64,000 bases of DNA from a virus: positions 1 through 64,000 of IMG/VR virus record IMGVR_UViG_3300042317_000390, one strand, 5' to 3'. The notes below the pieces were generated by a model. That model saw only the letters and a program-made list of their open reading frames with translations, was not told where the DNA came from and did no database searches. Each line of letters starts with the position of its first letter. Within the stretch, counting starts at the first letter, position 1. Shown here piece by piece: positions 41,311-49,040 of the stretch. Made by a program: the position numbers and the translations under genes.

Positions 41311-41866
41311 AGCGTTCAAGTTATTAGGAACGATTGAGGTTGACTCTTTAGTTGGTAAAGTTAATAAAATCATAGAGAAGGGTTGGGAGAGTTATTGCTA
41401 CGATCCTGGCCCTCCTTGGAATGAAATGAACAAGATACAATCTCTGGATATGATTTTTTTATTCACTTATCCAGAGATAGATAATATAATAATGCAGAAT
41501 ATGATAGTTAATGAAGAGTTACTTGAATTATTCGATGAAGATATAAAGTTAATCAATACAATATACAATAATCACTATCCCAATCAAGAGCCTAAGAGAA
41601 TCACTCTCAGTAACATGAGAGCGCATTCGGTTATTCCCGCTCATATAGATTACAAATATCATTATGAGAACACAACGAGGGTTCATATCCCTATCATTAC
41701 AAACAAAAATGTAGTATTCACTTTTCCTTCCGTTGACAAAACTTTACATATGAAAGCTGGAGAAGTTACTTTGTTTAATAATAATATTTTACATTCAGGC
41801 GTTAACGATTCAGATGAGAATAGAATTCATCTGATAATCGACTATGCCGGGGATGAATACATCTAA
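41303..41866 (+). CDS. 2-oxoglutarate/Fe(II) oxygenase (aspartyl/asparaginyl beta-hydroxylase type)
   Basis: 187 aa. The iron triad is visible: His114-x-Asp116 (AHID) and distal His164 (LHSG), with the 2OG-binding Arg174 in NRIHLIIDY. The family hydroxylates Asp/Asn side chains. Overlaps the previous gene by 8 bases, so it belongs to the fibre operon and may modify the adhesin or a host protein. Confidence 0.85.
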   Translation: MSEAFKLLGTIEVDSLVGKVNKIIEKGWESYCYDPGPPWNEMNKIQSLDMIFLFTYPEIDNIIMQNMIVNEELLELFDEDIKLINTIYNNHYPNQEPKRITLSNMRAHSVIPAHIDYKYHYENTTRVHIPIITNKNVVFTFPSVDKTLHMKAGEVTLFNNNILHSGVNDSDENRIHLIIDYAGDEYI

Positions 41867-41892
41867 AAACATCTAGCTTTGTTATTCGCTTT

Positions 41893-41915
41893 CCTTTATT
41901 ATAAAATTATAAAGG
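41893..41915 (+). promoter_or_regulatory. Promoter nested in an inverted repeat
   Basis: CCTTTAT / ATAAAGG flank a TATAAA -10 (41900-41905); the -35 is a weak TTGTTA. The right arm contains the AAAGGAG ribosome site of ATG 41924. Confidence 0.6.
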
Positions 41916-41923
41916 AGCATCCT

Positions 41924-42196
41924 ATGCGTAATCTCACTATAACCAAGAAGATAAAATGCGAGTTTACTCCTAATCAATGGGAGTTACTCACTAATAAGTT
42001 TGACGATTCTGAACTTCGTCATGTTGTTAATGATCTAAACGAAGGTTTGGAGGTTTTGTTTAACAGCGGCGAGAGTAAAGCATTCACTCTAGGCGTTATG
42101 ATGGGCGAATTAAAAAAGTTTAAGCAGTATGGCGCTTATGACTCAGAGCCTATGTATTTTCTTGAGCGTGTCGTAAACGAAATCTATGGAGAATAA
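41924..42196 (+). CDS. Hypothetical protein
   Basis: 90 aa from ATG 41924 with AAAGGAG upstream (MRNLTITKKIKCEFTPNQW). Function unknown. Confidence 0.65.
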   Translation: MRNLTITKKIKCEFTPNQWELLTNKFDDSELRHVVNDLNEGLEVLFNSGESKAFTLGVMMGELKKFKQYGAYDSEPMYFLERVVNEIYGE

Positions 42197-42198
42197 CT

Positions 42199-42747
42199 AT
42201 GCCTAATTGGTGCTGGAATAGCGTAACCTTTACGCATAAAGATCCTGCTATGCTTCAACGCTTCGTTAAAGCGTCAGAGACAGGTATTCTTCAGGAGTTT
42301 GTTCCTTGCCCAGATGAACTCATAGAAGCAAAGGCAGACTTTACACCTAAACCAGATCTTATGGAGAAGTATGGTTATAACGACTGGTATGATTGGCGAT
42401 TAGCCAACTGGGGAACGAAGTGGGACTTTACTTGCGACGCAGAACTTAATGGAGATACTATCTCTACTGGGTTTGATACTGCTTGGGCACCGCCCATCGC
42501 AGCATATCGCACGTTAGAAGAAATGGGTTTCGAGATCGAAGCATACTACCACGAACCAGGTATGGGTTTCGCAGGTAAGTATGAGTTTGGCGAAGAAGAA
42601 TATTGTGAGTATGATTTCTCCGATGATAATTGGAGAGATACGATGTCCGATGATGTTGCAGATATGTTAGAGTCAGAGTATGACTTTTATCTGCAAATGA
42701 AGGCGGAAGAAGAAGCTGAAGAAGCTGAAGCGAAGAAGGAAGATTGA
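42199..42747 (+). CDS. YubB/DUF1281-like ferredoxin-fold protein
   Basis: 182 aa. MPNWCWNSVTFTHKDPAML and the later WGTKWD..., FDTAWAPP and AYYHEPGMGFAGKY follow the Api92/YubB ferredoxin-like domain of phages and plasmids. The tail is Glu/Ala rich. Function unknown. Confidence 0.78.
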   Translation: MPNWCWNSVTFTHKDPAMLQRFVKASETGILQEFVPCPDELIEAKADFTPKPDLMEKYGYNDWYDWRLANWGTKWDFTCDAELNGDTISTGFDTAWAPPIAAYRTLEEMGFEIEAYYHEPGMGFAGKYEFGEEEYCEYDFSDDNWRDTMSDDVADMLESEYDFYLQMKAEEEAEEAEAKKED

Positions 42748-42748
42748 T

Positions 42749-43033
42749 ATGGATATAGATGAAAAGACAGAAGCTATGCACGTTCTCATGGACAAAGCTT
42801 TTGAAGAGATTAGTAACACGTATCTTAAATTTGGCGAGTCAATGAAACCCTTTTACGAGGATGATCCGTTTCTTCATATCTATGCCACTTACAAGGGCAT
42901 GCAGACTATCTTTGCTAGAACAGAATCTGAAATGAAGAACGCAGTGAAAGAGAAGGTTGGTATTGACTATATCTCTATGTTCGATAAGCAATACGAAGAA
43001 GCCAAAGATGTGGATGGATTGACTCCTCAGTAA
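42749..43033 (+). CDS. Hypothetical protein
   Basis: 94 aa, helical and acidic. Ends directly before a hairpin-promoter element. Confidence 0.55.
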   Translation: MDIDEKTEAMHVLMDKAFEEISNTYLKFGESMKPFYEDDPFLHIYATYKGMQTIFARTESEMKNAVKEKVGIDYISMFDKQYEEAKDVDGLTPQ

Positions 43034-43040
43034 CAAGATA

Positions 43041-43086
43041 GGTTAAGGTGGATAGTATTTACTTCCATCTGCCTTAACCTTATTAT
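43041..43086 (+). promoter_or_regulatory. Promoter overlapping a hairpin
   Basis: Perfect 8-bp arms GGTTAAGG (43041-43048) and CCTTAACC (43072-43079). The -35 TTTACT (43058-43063) is in the loop and the -10 TATTAT (43081-43086) follows, 17 bases apart. Could terminate upstream RNA and start the next unit. Confidence 0.65.
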
Positions 43087-43111
43087 AAAATCGTCTAATA
43101 GGAGATTGACT

Positions 43112-43537
43112 ATGTCTACACGTTCAGCCATAGGTATTCTTAGTGACGATGGTAGAGTGCTTGCTATCTACTGTCACTGGGATGGTTATCTTTCCCATAA
43201 TGGAAAGATGCTACAGCATCACTATAACTCACTATCCAGAGCCAAGAAGTTATTGAGTTATGGTAATGCTAGTTTTATTGCTCCCGAATTAGGTCGTAAA
43301 CATAACTTCGACAAGGCATCTACGCATCATCCTGACTGGTGCTGTTTCTATGCTCGTGATCGAAACGAGACAGATCAGCAAGCCAAGTCGTTTGATACGA
43401 CTAAAGAGTTTGAAGATCATTACGACTGGTCTGAGTATTATTATCTGTTTACTAACGGTAAATGGGTATACAAACGATCAAGAGACGAGATATATCACGA
43501 TCTAGCAACTGCACTAAATCAAGTAGAAGCAGCTTAG
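43112..43537 (+). CDS. Conserved phage protein (MSTRSAIG family)
   Basis: 141 aa. MSTRSAIGILSDDG, IYCHWDGYLSHNG are the hallmark of a widespread small phage protein; function unknown. ATG 43112 has AGGAG upstream. Confidence 0.75.
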   Translation: MSTRSAIGILSDDGRVLAIYCHWDGYLSHNGKMLQHHYNSLSRAKKLLSYGNASFIAPELGRKHNFDKASTHHPDWCCFYARDRNETDQQAKSFDTTKEFEDHYDWSEYYYLFTNGKWVYKRSRDEIYHDLATALNQVEAA

Positions 43538-43550
43538 ATCGGAGAATATC

Positions 43551-44312
43551 ATGACGCATGAAACGGATGAGGCGATTGAACGTCGCCTCAAAGAACGATT
43601 TGACGTTCTAGATCATATGACGGAAGCATCTATATTAGGTAGCGTCCGTTCATTCATAGTATCTGGTGCTCCAGGCTTGGGTAAAAGCTATAGCATCGAA
43701 AAAAAGCTAATGAAATATGATCCTGATAGACTAGCTCATACCATAGTCAAGGGACACGCTAAAGCTGGCGGTATATTTCCTATTCTATATGACTATCGTC
43801 ATGAGGGTCAAGTGGTTGTATTTGACGATGCTGACGGTATATTCGAGGATTCCGTATCTTTGAATATTCTAAAGACAGCTACCGATACAACTTCAACTAG
43901 ACACATTAGTTGGGCATCAAAGACAAAGTTCCTTGATAGCAACGATGAGGTTATACCACGTTCGTTCATCTACGAAGGAACTATTATTTTTCTAACCAAT
44001 CTAGACTTCAACGCCATAATAAGCTATGGTCATAAACTAGCACCACATCTTGAAGCTTTGATGTCTCGTAGTTATTATATTGATATGACTATGCGGACTC
44101 AGCAAGAGTGTTTGGTTAGAATAAGACAGGTAATCAAGGAAGGTTTGCTAGACGATCTGTCCGGTAATGAGATGATTGATGTGGTGACCTTCATTGAGAC
44201 CAACTATGCGACCATGCGCGAGTTATCATTACGTAGTGTAGTCAAGCTTGTTAACTTGCGTAAGAGTTCGCCAGATTGGTATTCAATCGCTAAGATTAGC
44301 TTATGCAAATAG
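43551..44312 (+). CDS. AAA+ ATPase
   Basis: 253 aa. Walker A GAPGLGKS at 39-46 and Walker B VVVFDDAD at 88-95; Arg-rich C-terminal lid. Stand-alone AAA+ ATPases of this type are frequent in T4-like phages of alphaproteobacteria; the target is unknown. Confidence 0.8.
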   Translation: MTHETDEAIERRLKERFDVLDHMTEASILGSVRSFIVSGAPGLGKSYSIEKKLMKYDPDRLAHTIVKGHAKAGGIFPILYDYRHEGQVVVFDDADGIFEDSVSLNILKTATDTTSTRHISWASKTKFLDSNDEVIPRSFIYEGTIIFLTNLDFNAIISYGHKLAPHLEALMSRSYYIDMTMRTQQECLVRIRQVIKEGLLDDLSGNEMIDVVTFIETNYATMRELSLRSVVKLVNLRKSSPDWYSIAKISLCK

Positions 44313-44321
44313 GAGATTGGT

Positions 44322-44759
44322 ATGGATTGTTATATTGTAGATATAGATGGGACGATAGCTAATACCGAGCATCGCATCCATTACATTACTAACGGTCATA
44401 AAGACTGGAAGTCATGGCATGCTAACGCTCATAAAGATGAGCCTATTGATGAAGTAGTTCAGATTCTTGACTTAGCTTCTGCTGCTGGTATTAAGATTGT
44501 TCTATGCACTGCTAGAGACGAAAAGTGTAGAGAAGATACGCTTAAATGGTTAGATGACAATGATATTCCATTCGACGCACTGTATATGCGTAAACAGTGG
44601 GATCGTCGTGACGATGACATCGTTAAGTTTGAATTACTAGAGCAGATCTATGAAGCAGGTTACAATCCTATCTTGGTATTGGAAGATCGTAACCGTGTAG
44701 TTAAGATGTGGCGGTCAGCGGGTCTGCGTTGCCTACAGGTGGCTGACGGCGACTTTTAG
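44322..44759 (+). CDS. HAD-family phosphatase (polynucleotide kinase 3'-phosphatase-like)
   Basis: 145 aa. DxDGT at residues 7-11 (VDIDGTIAN), TARD near 63, and ILVLEDRNRVVKMWR give the HAD core motifs. It resembles the phosphatase half of T4 Pnk; the kinase half is absent. May repair RNA or DNA 3' ends. Confidence 0.82.
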   Translation: MDCYIVDIDGTIANTEHRIHYITNGHKDWKSWHANAHKDEPIDEVVQILDLASAAGIKIVLCTARDEKCREDTLKWLDDNDIPFDALYMRKQWDRRDDDIVKFELLEQIYEAGYNPILVLEDRNRVVKMWRSAGLRCLQVADGDF

Positions 44760-44767
44760 CTTTTAAT

Positions 44768-44803
44768 GTTACGGTGTATTAGTTATAATTAAAATATAAC
44801 TAA
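44768..44803 (+). promoter_or_regulatory. Promoter region with perfect 9-bp inverted repeat
   Basis: TTAGTTATA (44779-44787) and TATAACTAA (44795-44803) around an AT-rich core, directly before AAGGAGAG of ATG 44816. GTTACG at 44768 and TAAAAT at 44790 give a -35/-10 pair 16 bases apart. Confidence 0.5.
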
Positions 44804-44815
44804 AGGAGAGTCGTC

Positions 44816-45040
44816 ATGTTCAACTGGCTTTTTGGTAAGAACTACGAAGTTGAAATCGCTGATCTTAACCGTGTGATTACTAGCTTACAGAAGCAGGTTA
44901 ATAACATGGAGAAGCTGCTCAATGACATTGATGTTCCGAGTGAGGTTGAGACAGCTATCTCCAACGCCGATATTGATAGCTTGGCTGAGAACGCTCTCGA
45001 AGAAGCTATGAATCGTGCTACCATTCGGTTCCGTTACTAA
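44816..45040 (+). CDS. Coiled-coil hypothetical protein
   Basis: 74 aa, short aromatic start (MFNWLFGKNYEVE) and a heptad helix, then an acidic Ala-rich helix. Function unknown. Confidence 0.55.
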   Translation: MFNWLFGKNYEVEIADLNRVITSLQKQVNNMEKLLNDIDVPSEVETAISNADIDSLAENALEEAMNRATIRFRY

Positions 45041-45052
45041 TAGGAGCCTAAC

Positions 45053-45262
45053 ATGATCTACGATGAGGTTATGACTCAATTAGATAGGTCAACCAGAGAG
45101 ATAGTAGACGGCCAGAGTAAACCATATGCTTATGCTCTTGGTTATACTCAGTCTATGCTTGCTCGTATTATATCCGTGCATGTTCCTAAGTCTAAACATA
45201 AGAAGATTATAGAACAACTGAAAGAAGAAGTGGAAACTATACAACGTGCTACGAGAACTTAA
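45053..45262 (+). CDS. Helical hypothetical protein
   Basis: 69 aa, GGAG ribosome site. No domain recognised. Confidence 0.55.
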   Translation: MIYDEVMTQLDRSTREIVDGQSKPYAYALGYTQSMLARIISVHVPKSKHKKIIEQLKEEVETIQRATRT

Positions 45263-45383
45263 GTATGCGTGGTGGTTATTACTCCCTATAGCCTCACTCT
45301 ATCTAGCAATCAACTATACTGGAGACTACAATGCTGACGAAAGAGATCATCTTCGAAGATTTCAGAAAACTGAAGACTTCTGA
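45246..45383 (+). CDS. Possible small membrane protein (weak)
   Basis: 45 codons from GTG 45246 with one hydrophobic helix (AWWLLLPIASLYLAINY). Overlaps both neighbours; no clear ribosome site. Listed because membrane proteins of this size recur here. Confidence 0.25.
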   Translation: MLRELKYAWWLLLPIASLYLAINYTGDYNADERDHLRRFQKTEDF

Positions 45384-45480
45384 GGAGAAAGTGAACTATC
45401 TTCGCTGGCTTCAGGATCAGAAGACAGGACTACAGATCAACTATGATAAGTTGATTGAGTATTGGTCTAACCAGAAGTAA
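45331..45480 (+). CDS. Small hypothetical protein
   Basis: 49 aa (MLTKEIIFEDFRKLKTSEEK...), GGAG 6 bases before ATG. Function unknown. Confidence 0.55.
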   Translation: MLTKEIIFEDFRKLKTSEEKVNYLRWLQDQKTGLQINYDKLIEYWSNQK

Positions 45481-45488
45481 CAGTTAGT

Positions 45489-45528
45489 ATGTTACTCTTG
45501 ATTACGTTATTATAATAATATAACGTAA
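45489..45528 (+). promoter_or_regulatory. Promoter nested in a perfect 9-bp inverted repeat
   Basis: TTACGTTAT (45502-45510) and ATAACGTAA (45520-45528) flank TATAATAAT. GTTACT starts at 45491. The right arm abuts GGAG of ATG 45539. Confidence 0.6.
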
Positions 45529-45538
45529 GGAGAACATT

Positions 45539-45700
45539 ATGCAACGAGCAATGATTCACGAACGAGACTACGACCAAGCATCATCTGTTGTCGGTTATGA
45601 TATCGACATCAAGTGGCGTGAGGGTCATTTCGTTCTGATTAACTTAACTGACGCTGAGATCGAAGCCATTGCTCGTGCCAGCATCTGGGTGGAGGAATAA
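45539..45700 (+). CDS. Small hypothetical protein
   Basis: 53 aa (MQRAMIHERDYDQASSVV...), clear GGAG site. Function unknown. Confidence 0.55.
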   Translation: MQRAMIHERDYDQASSVVGYDIDIKWREGHFVLINLTDAEIEAIARASIWVEE

Positions 45701-45701
45701 T

Positions 45702-45899
45702 ATGTATCAGTATTATGCTATTCTTCGTGATAACGAGTATATCCTTTCCACTGTTAAGCGTTACGATAAGGACGCAGAGCAGCATATCAATCGTCAGTTG
45801 ATGCTATGGGGTCATCATTATCCTAATAGCAATCTTCGTGTTATTAAACTCAGGAAGCGTGCTGACGCTACCGATAACACTGCTTGGGTGGAGGCTTAA
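45702..45899 (+). CDS. Small hypothetical protein
   Basis: 65 aa from ATG 45702 (MYQYYAILRDNEYIL), one base after the upstream stop. Function unknown. Confidence 0.55.
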   Translation: MYQYYAILRDNEYILSTVKRYDKDAEQHINRQLMLWGHHYPNSNLRVIKLRKRADATDNTAWVEA

Positions 45900-45900
45900 G

Positions 45901-46191
45901 ATGGGCTCTAGTAACTTCTATCACGTTTCGTCTGCTAACGACGCCAAACAGGCGTTCACTAAAGCACGTGACGAAGCACTATACGATCACGGACACTCTG
46001 GCTATTCAGGAACGATAGCAGAGAAAGGTAAATTTGTTATCATCCCAGTCCCACAAGGAACTAATCCATACGACTATGCTAATAAACTAATGGAAGAAGA
46101 TGACCCACGTATCTCTGATAAATGGGGTCCAGCTGGTTGTATTGAGGTAGAGAAGGGTAAGTATCTGTTTTTCGGTTGGGCTTCCAGCTAA
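45901..46191 (+). CDS. Hypothetical protein
   Basis: 96 aa (MGSSNFYHVSSANDAKQAF..., GYSGTIAEKGKFVIIP, DDPRISDKWGPAGCIEV). This pattern is seen in several phages; function unknown. Confidence 0.65.
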   Translation: MGSSNFYHVSSANDAKQAFTKARDEALYDHGHSGYSGTIAEKGKFVIIPVPQGTNPYDYANKLMEEDDPRISDKWGPAGCIEVEKGKYLFFGWASS

Positions 46192-46199
46192 AAAACAAT

Positions 46200-46228
46200 T
46201 TTACTTTTCTTCTGCTTTAGAGTAGAGT
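46200..46228 (+). promoter_or_regulatory. Early-type promoter
   Basis: TTTACT (46200-46205), 17 bases, TAGAGT (46223-46228), before ATG 46270. Confidence 0.6.
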
Positions 46229-46269
46229 CGTTGGGTAGCTACGAAGGCCATAACAATAGGAGTTCTCCA

Positions 46270-46563
46270 ATGGCTTTGAAGACTAAGGTAAAGTTTGTCG
46301 CTGAAATGGTTCGGGACAATCCTGAGAGCAGCCGTGAGACGATCATCAATAAGATCGCTCGTCATCCGATTGCTTACCGTGGTAAGAAGTTCACGAAGCG
46401 CACTGCGGCTCGTTATTATTGGTATGTTACGACCAAGATGGATCAGACGACCAATAAGAACTCACGCCTGGTTTCGTTGTATTTCCGTAAGAACACTGAC
46501 AAGTATGAGCGTCTTGCTTATGCTATCAATGTCCTCACGAAGGCTGGCATCCTGAACGACTAA
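46270..46563 (+). CDS. Basic hypothetical protein
   Basis: 97 aa from ATG 46270 behind AGGAG; the frame is open from 46231 but this start is better placed. Arg/Lys rich (RETIINKIARHPIAYRGKK, KRTAARYYWY), possibly nucleic acid binding. Followed by a terminator. Confidence 0.6.
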   Translation: MALKTKVKFVAEMVRDNPESSRETIINKIARHPIAYRGKKFTKRTAARYYWYVTTKMDQTTNKNSRLVSLYFRKNTDKYERLAYAINVLTKAGILND

Positions 46564-46596
46564 TACAAGGCGTTCATTGTTTCTCCCTGAGACTTG

Positions 46597-46631
46597 ACGG
46601 CTCGACTTAACGGTTGAGCCGTTCTTTTTTC
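46597..46631 (+). terminator. Rho-independent terminator
   Basis: ACGGCTCGAC / GGTTGAGCCGT stem with a short TTAAC loop, then TCTTTTTT. Confidence 0.85.
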
Positions 46632-46639
46632 TCTTTAAT

Positions 46640-46678
46640 GTTACTCTTGATTCCTTTATTATTATAATATAGAAAAGG
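46640..46678 (+). promoter_or_regulatory. Early-type promoter with inverted repeat
   Basis: GTTACT (46640-46645), 17 bases, TATAAT (46663-46668). CCTTT (46653-46657) can pair with AAAGG (46674-46678) of the AAAAGGAG ribosome site. Confidence 0.7.
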
Positions 46679-46686
46679 AGAGTGTC

Positions 46687-47094
46687 ATGGGACTAGATAT
46701 GTCGCTTTATGGTGAGATCCATAACTACGGTATTGGTGATGATAAGCCTATGCTTGACGGTTATCCTCTAACAAAGCAAACAGTTGAGCTTTCGTATTGG
46801 CGTAAGCATCCCAACCTTCACGGTTATATCGTAAACACCTTCGCTGGTGGCGAAGATGAGTGTCAGCGTATTGAACTAGTTGATAGTGACCTAGAAAATA
46901 TCATCGAAGCTATCAAAAATGATAAGCTACCGTTCACTGAAGGTTTCTTCTTCGGTCGTTCACCTCAGAAGGGCGAATCAGAATACGAAGAAATGAAAGA
47001 GTATGATCTTGAAGTATTCAGGAAAGCACGTAAGTGGCTTGCTACGCATAACGACAAACAGTTTCGGAGTGTAGTATATCAATCTTCTTGGTAA
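46687..47094 (+). CDS. Conserved phage protein (MGLDM family)
   Basis: 135 aa. MGLDMSLYGE and VELSYWRKHPNLHGYIV are typical of a small protein family found across phages; function unknown. Confidence 0.72.
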   Translation: MGLDMSLYGEIHNYGIGDDKPMLDGYPLTKQTVELSYWRKHPNLHGYIVNTFAGGEDECQRIELVDSDLENIIEAIKNDKLPFTEGFFFGRSPQKGESEYEEMKEYDLEVFRKARKWLATHNDKQFRSVVYQSSW

Positions 47095-47106
47095 TAGGAG
47101 AGCGAC

Positions 47107-47373
47107 ATGGCTTGTCAGGGTGGAACTGTTAGAATGGTTAAGCCCTACCAAATTATTCATCGCGCAGCATTCGTGCGTGGGTTTAAGGAGGTATTGAATG
47201 GCATCCCGATGGACTACGATGTTTATTGTGACGAACGTAGAGATCGTGAGAGCTATGAGCGTGGTCGTCTATTTGGTATGGTATACCGAGGACCATTGAA
47301 AGATGGTAAGATAGTAACATACCAAGCTCAAGTAGCATTGAATGATGCTTTCAATATGGGAGCAGTGATATGA
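47107..47373 (+). CDS. Hypothetical protein
   Basis: 88 aa, basic N terminus and Arg-rich middle (YCDERRDRESYERGRLFG). GGAG site. Function unknown. Confidence 0.58.
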   Translation: MACQGGTVRMVKPYQIIHRAAFVRGFKEVLNGIPMDYDVYCDERRDRESYERGRLFGMVYRGPLKDGKIVTYQAQVALNDAFNMGAVI

Positions 47374-47570
47374 CTTTCGATGAAGTTCTCAAGGTCTTGC
47401 GTAATAGTGAGATTGATGATAGAGTGAAATTCACTCATGGCGACATGGCTGGATACTTTGTCAAGAGTTTATATGGTGAGTTTATCTATCATTTTGATGG
47501 TCGGTCATCAGAATATGTAAACTTCTTCCTATCTGACTTTGATCGTGACGATTGGGAGATATTACCCTGA
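47370..47570 (+). CDS. Hypothetical protein
   Basis: 66 aa, acidic and aromatic; ATGA coupled to the previous gene. Function unknown. Confidence 0.55.
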   Translation: MTFDEVLKVLRNSEIDDRVKFTHGDMAGYFVKSLYGEFIYHFDGRSSEYVNFFLSDFDRDDWEILP

Positions 47571-47601
47571 TCGAATGTTTCCCTTATAATAAAGAATAAG
47601 G
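47562..47601 (+). promoter_or_regulatory. Early-type promoter with inverted repeat
   Basis: TTACCC (47562-47567), 17 bases, TATAAT (47585-47590). CCTTAT (47582-47587) pairs with ATAAGG (47596-47601), which is part of the ribosome site of ATG 47608. Confidence 0.65.
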
Positions 47602-47607
47602 AGAATT

Positions 47608-47799
47608 ATGATGGCTATCAAACGTATCATCGTTGAAGTTGAAGGTGGCGTAGTCCAGACCGTATATGGCGATAAGCTGCCGGACAACATTGAACTCGAC
47701 GTTGTCGTTAGAGACTGGGATAACATCAAAGCTGGTGACCCAGATCCTCTCGCCGAGGAAGAGCAGAAAGAATCTGACTCAATGATTACCTATTGGTAG
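47608..47799 (+). CDS. Small acidic hypothetical protein
   Basis: 63 aa, beta-rich start (AIKRIIVEVEGGVVQTVYGD), AAGGAG site. Similar short proteins are common in phages; function unknown. Confidence 0.58.
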   Translation: MMAIKRIIVEVEGGVVQTVYGDKLPDNIELDVVVRDWDNIKAGDPDPLAEEEQKESDSMITYW

Positions 47800-47808
47800 G
47801 AGACTATT

Positions 47809-48327
47809 ATGAATAAGGACACTATCATCGCCGCTCTCAAGCTTAGTCCTCATACTATTATCTTTAAGAAGATGGATGGGACTATTCGTAAAATGCGTTG
47901 CACTCTTGATCCTTTTAGCGTTAAGGATCAGCCAGAGCAGCGTGTTCCCGAGAATGTTATCGCTTGGGACTTAGACGCCGATGACTGGCGACAGTTCCGT
48001 GCTTCTAACGTCCAGACGATGATCGGAGACTGTAATAGCGTTGATGCGATCAAGAAGGATATACAGTCTCGTGTATACAAGACTTGGATAATGCTTGTTA
48101 ATAAAGAAGCAGATCGGCTATCCAAGGCATACGATGACTTCAATCGTGTTATGACTAGTATGGACGATGATGTTCTCAACTATATCATCTTCTGGAACAA
48201 CGGATTTAGCGGAGCAAGTGAGTGCGACGTAGCGCATATGGCTCGTCGTGAACTAGCGGCTCGTGGTAAACCATATAACGACGAACTATCCAGCGCTCTC
48301 AATGAGCTTCTTGAGGATTATCATTAA
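47809..48327 (+). CDS. DUF2693-like phage protein
   Basis: 172 aa. KMDGTIRKMRCTLDP ... VIAWDLDADDWRQFRASNV matches the SH3-like DUF2693 layout of T4-like phages; an added helical C-terminal half. Function unknown. Confidence 0.7.
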   Translation: MNKDTIIAALKLSPHTIIFKKMDGTIRKMRCTLDPFSVKDQPEQRVPENVIAWDLDADDWRQFRASNVQTMIGDCNSVDAIKKDIQSRVYKTWIMLVNKEADRLSKAYDDFNRVMTSMDDDVLNYIIFWNNGFSGASECDVAHMARRELAARGKPYNDELSSALNELLEDYH

Positions 48328-48333
48328 TAAAAT

Positions 48334-48381
48334 ATTTACTTTTCACTCTGTATTAGATATAATATAAGAGTAAAAGTAAAT
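48334..48381 (+). promoter_or_regulatory. Early-type promoter inside a 15-bp inverted repeat
   Basis: Left arm ATTTACTTTT-C-ACTCT (48334-48349), right arm AGAGT-AAAAGTAAAT (48367-48381). The -35 TTTACT (48335-48340) is in the left arm, and TATAAT (48358-48363) is in the loop, 17 bases away. Confidence 0.75.
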
Positions 48382-48405
48382 GCTTCACTCCAATCGGAGG
48401 TTATC

Positions 48406-48498
48406 ATGCGTTACGTTATCATGTCTACTTCAGAGATCATCCTGTGGCTTATGTTCTTCTTTGTTATGGGTAGAACATTAGCTGTTTGGGTATCATAG
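48406..48498 (+). CDS. Tiny membrane protein
   Basis: 30 aa, one hydrophobic helix (IILWLMFFFVMGRTLAVWV), strong CGGAGG site. Confidence 0.5.
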   Translation: MRYVIMSTSEIILWLMFFFVMGRTLAVWVS

Positions 48499-48506
48499 GA
48501 GGTTTA

Positions 48507-48602
48507 ATGCTAGAAGGTGTTATGTATTATATGGCTGTGATTGAATTAATCACCCTAGCGTTAGTCTTTTGGCTCATATACATGTCGAACTTTGGGGTAT
48601 AA
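48507..48602 (+). CDS. Tiny membrane protein
   Basis: 31 aa, one hydrophobic helix (AVIELITLALVFWLIYM), strong AGGAGG site. Tandem with the previous tiny membrane gene. Confidence 0.5.
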   Translation: MLEGVMYYMAVIELITLALVFWLIYMSNFGV

Positions 48603-48603
48603 T

Positions 48604-48795
48604 ATGGGCTATTATCGTAACGCTACAGCTGAGAGAAGCAAGCGTATGGCTGAGTTATATGATAAGGGTTATACCACCACTGAGATCGCAGAGCGATTTG
48701 GTATAACCAGTGGTCATATAAAGAGGACTATTAACAATTACAAAAGGAAGCTTGAGAATGAAAAAGCTAAAGGATGTGTTCTTCAAGGTCAATGA
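48604..48795 (+). CDS. Helix-turn-helix DNA-binding protein
   Basis: 63 aa from ATG 48604. Residues about 13-50 (KRMAELYDKGYTTTEIAERFGITSGHIKRTI) form an HTH of the resolvase/sigma-region-4 kind. Likely a small transcription regulator. Confidence 0.7.
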   Translation: MGYYRNATAERSKRMAELYDKGYTTTEIAERFGITSGHIKRTINNYKRKLENEKAKGCVLQGQ

Positions 48796-48952
48796 TAACG
48801 TCTCCATTTACCGTTATGATAACGGGTTTATGGTAGAGATTGGTGGTCGTGACCTATCGGATGAGTGGATCAACAAGAAGTTCGTGGCTAACACTCTGGA
48901 TGAGGTTATTGAGGTCATCAAGGACTATAATACTCTCCCTCTGGCCGAATAA
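48758..48952 (+). CDS. Small hypothetical protein
   Basis: 64 aa from ATG 48758 (MKKLKDVFFKVNDNV...), overlapping the HTH gene by 38 bases; GAGA site. Function unknown. Confidence 0.55.
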   Translation: MKKLKDVFFKVNDNVSIYRYDNGFMVEIGGRDLSDEWINKKFVANTLDEVIEVIKDYNTLPLAE

Positions 48953-48959
48953 CAACCAT

Positions 48960-48983
48960 GGTGGCTTCGGTCACCCTTTTTTT
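48960..48983 (+). terminator. Rho-independent terminator with TTCG loop
   Basis: GGTGGC-TTCG-GTCACC, then CTTTTTTT. Confidence 0.88.
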
Positions 48984-48986
48984 ATC

Positions 48987-49022
48987 TTTACTGTTAGCTA
49001 TGTTTTCTTTATAATAAGAAAA
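48987..49022 (+). promoter_or_regulatory. Early-type promoter with perfect inverted repeat
   Basis: TTTACT (48987-48992), 17 bases, TATAAT (49010-49015). TTTTCTT (49003-49009) and AAGAAAA (49016-49022) flank the -10 symmetrically. Confidence 0.75.
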
Positions 49023-49040
49023 TAGAGAAAGGAGATCGTC

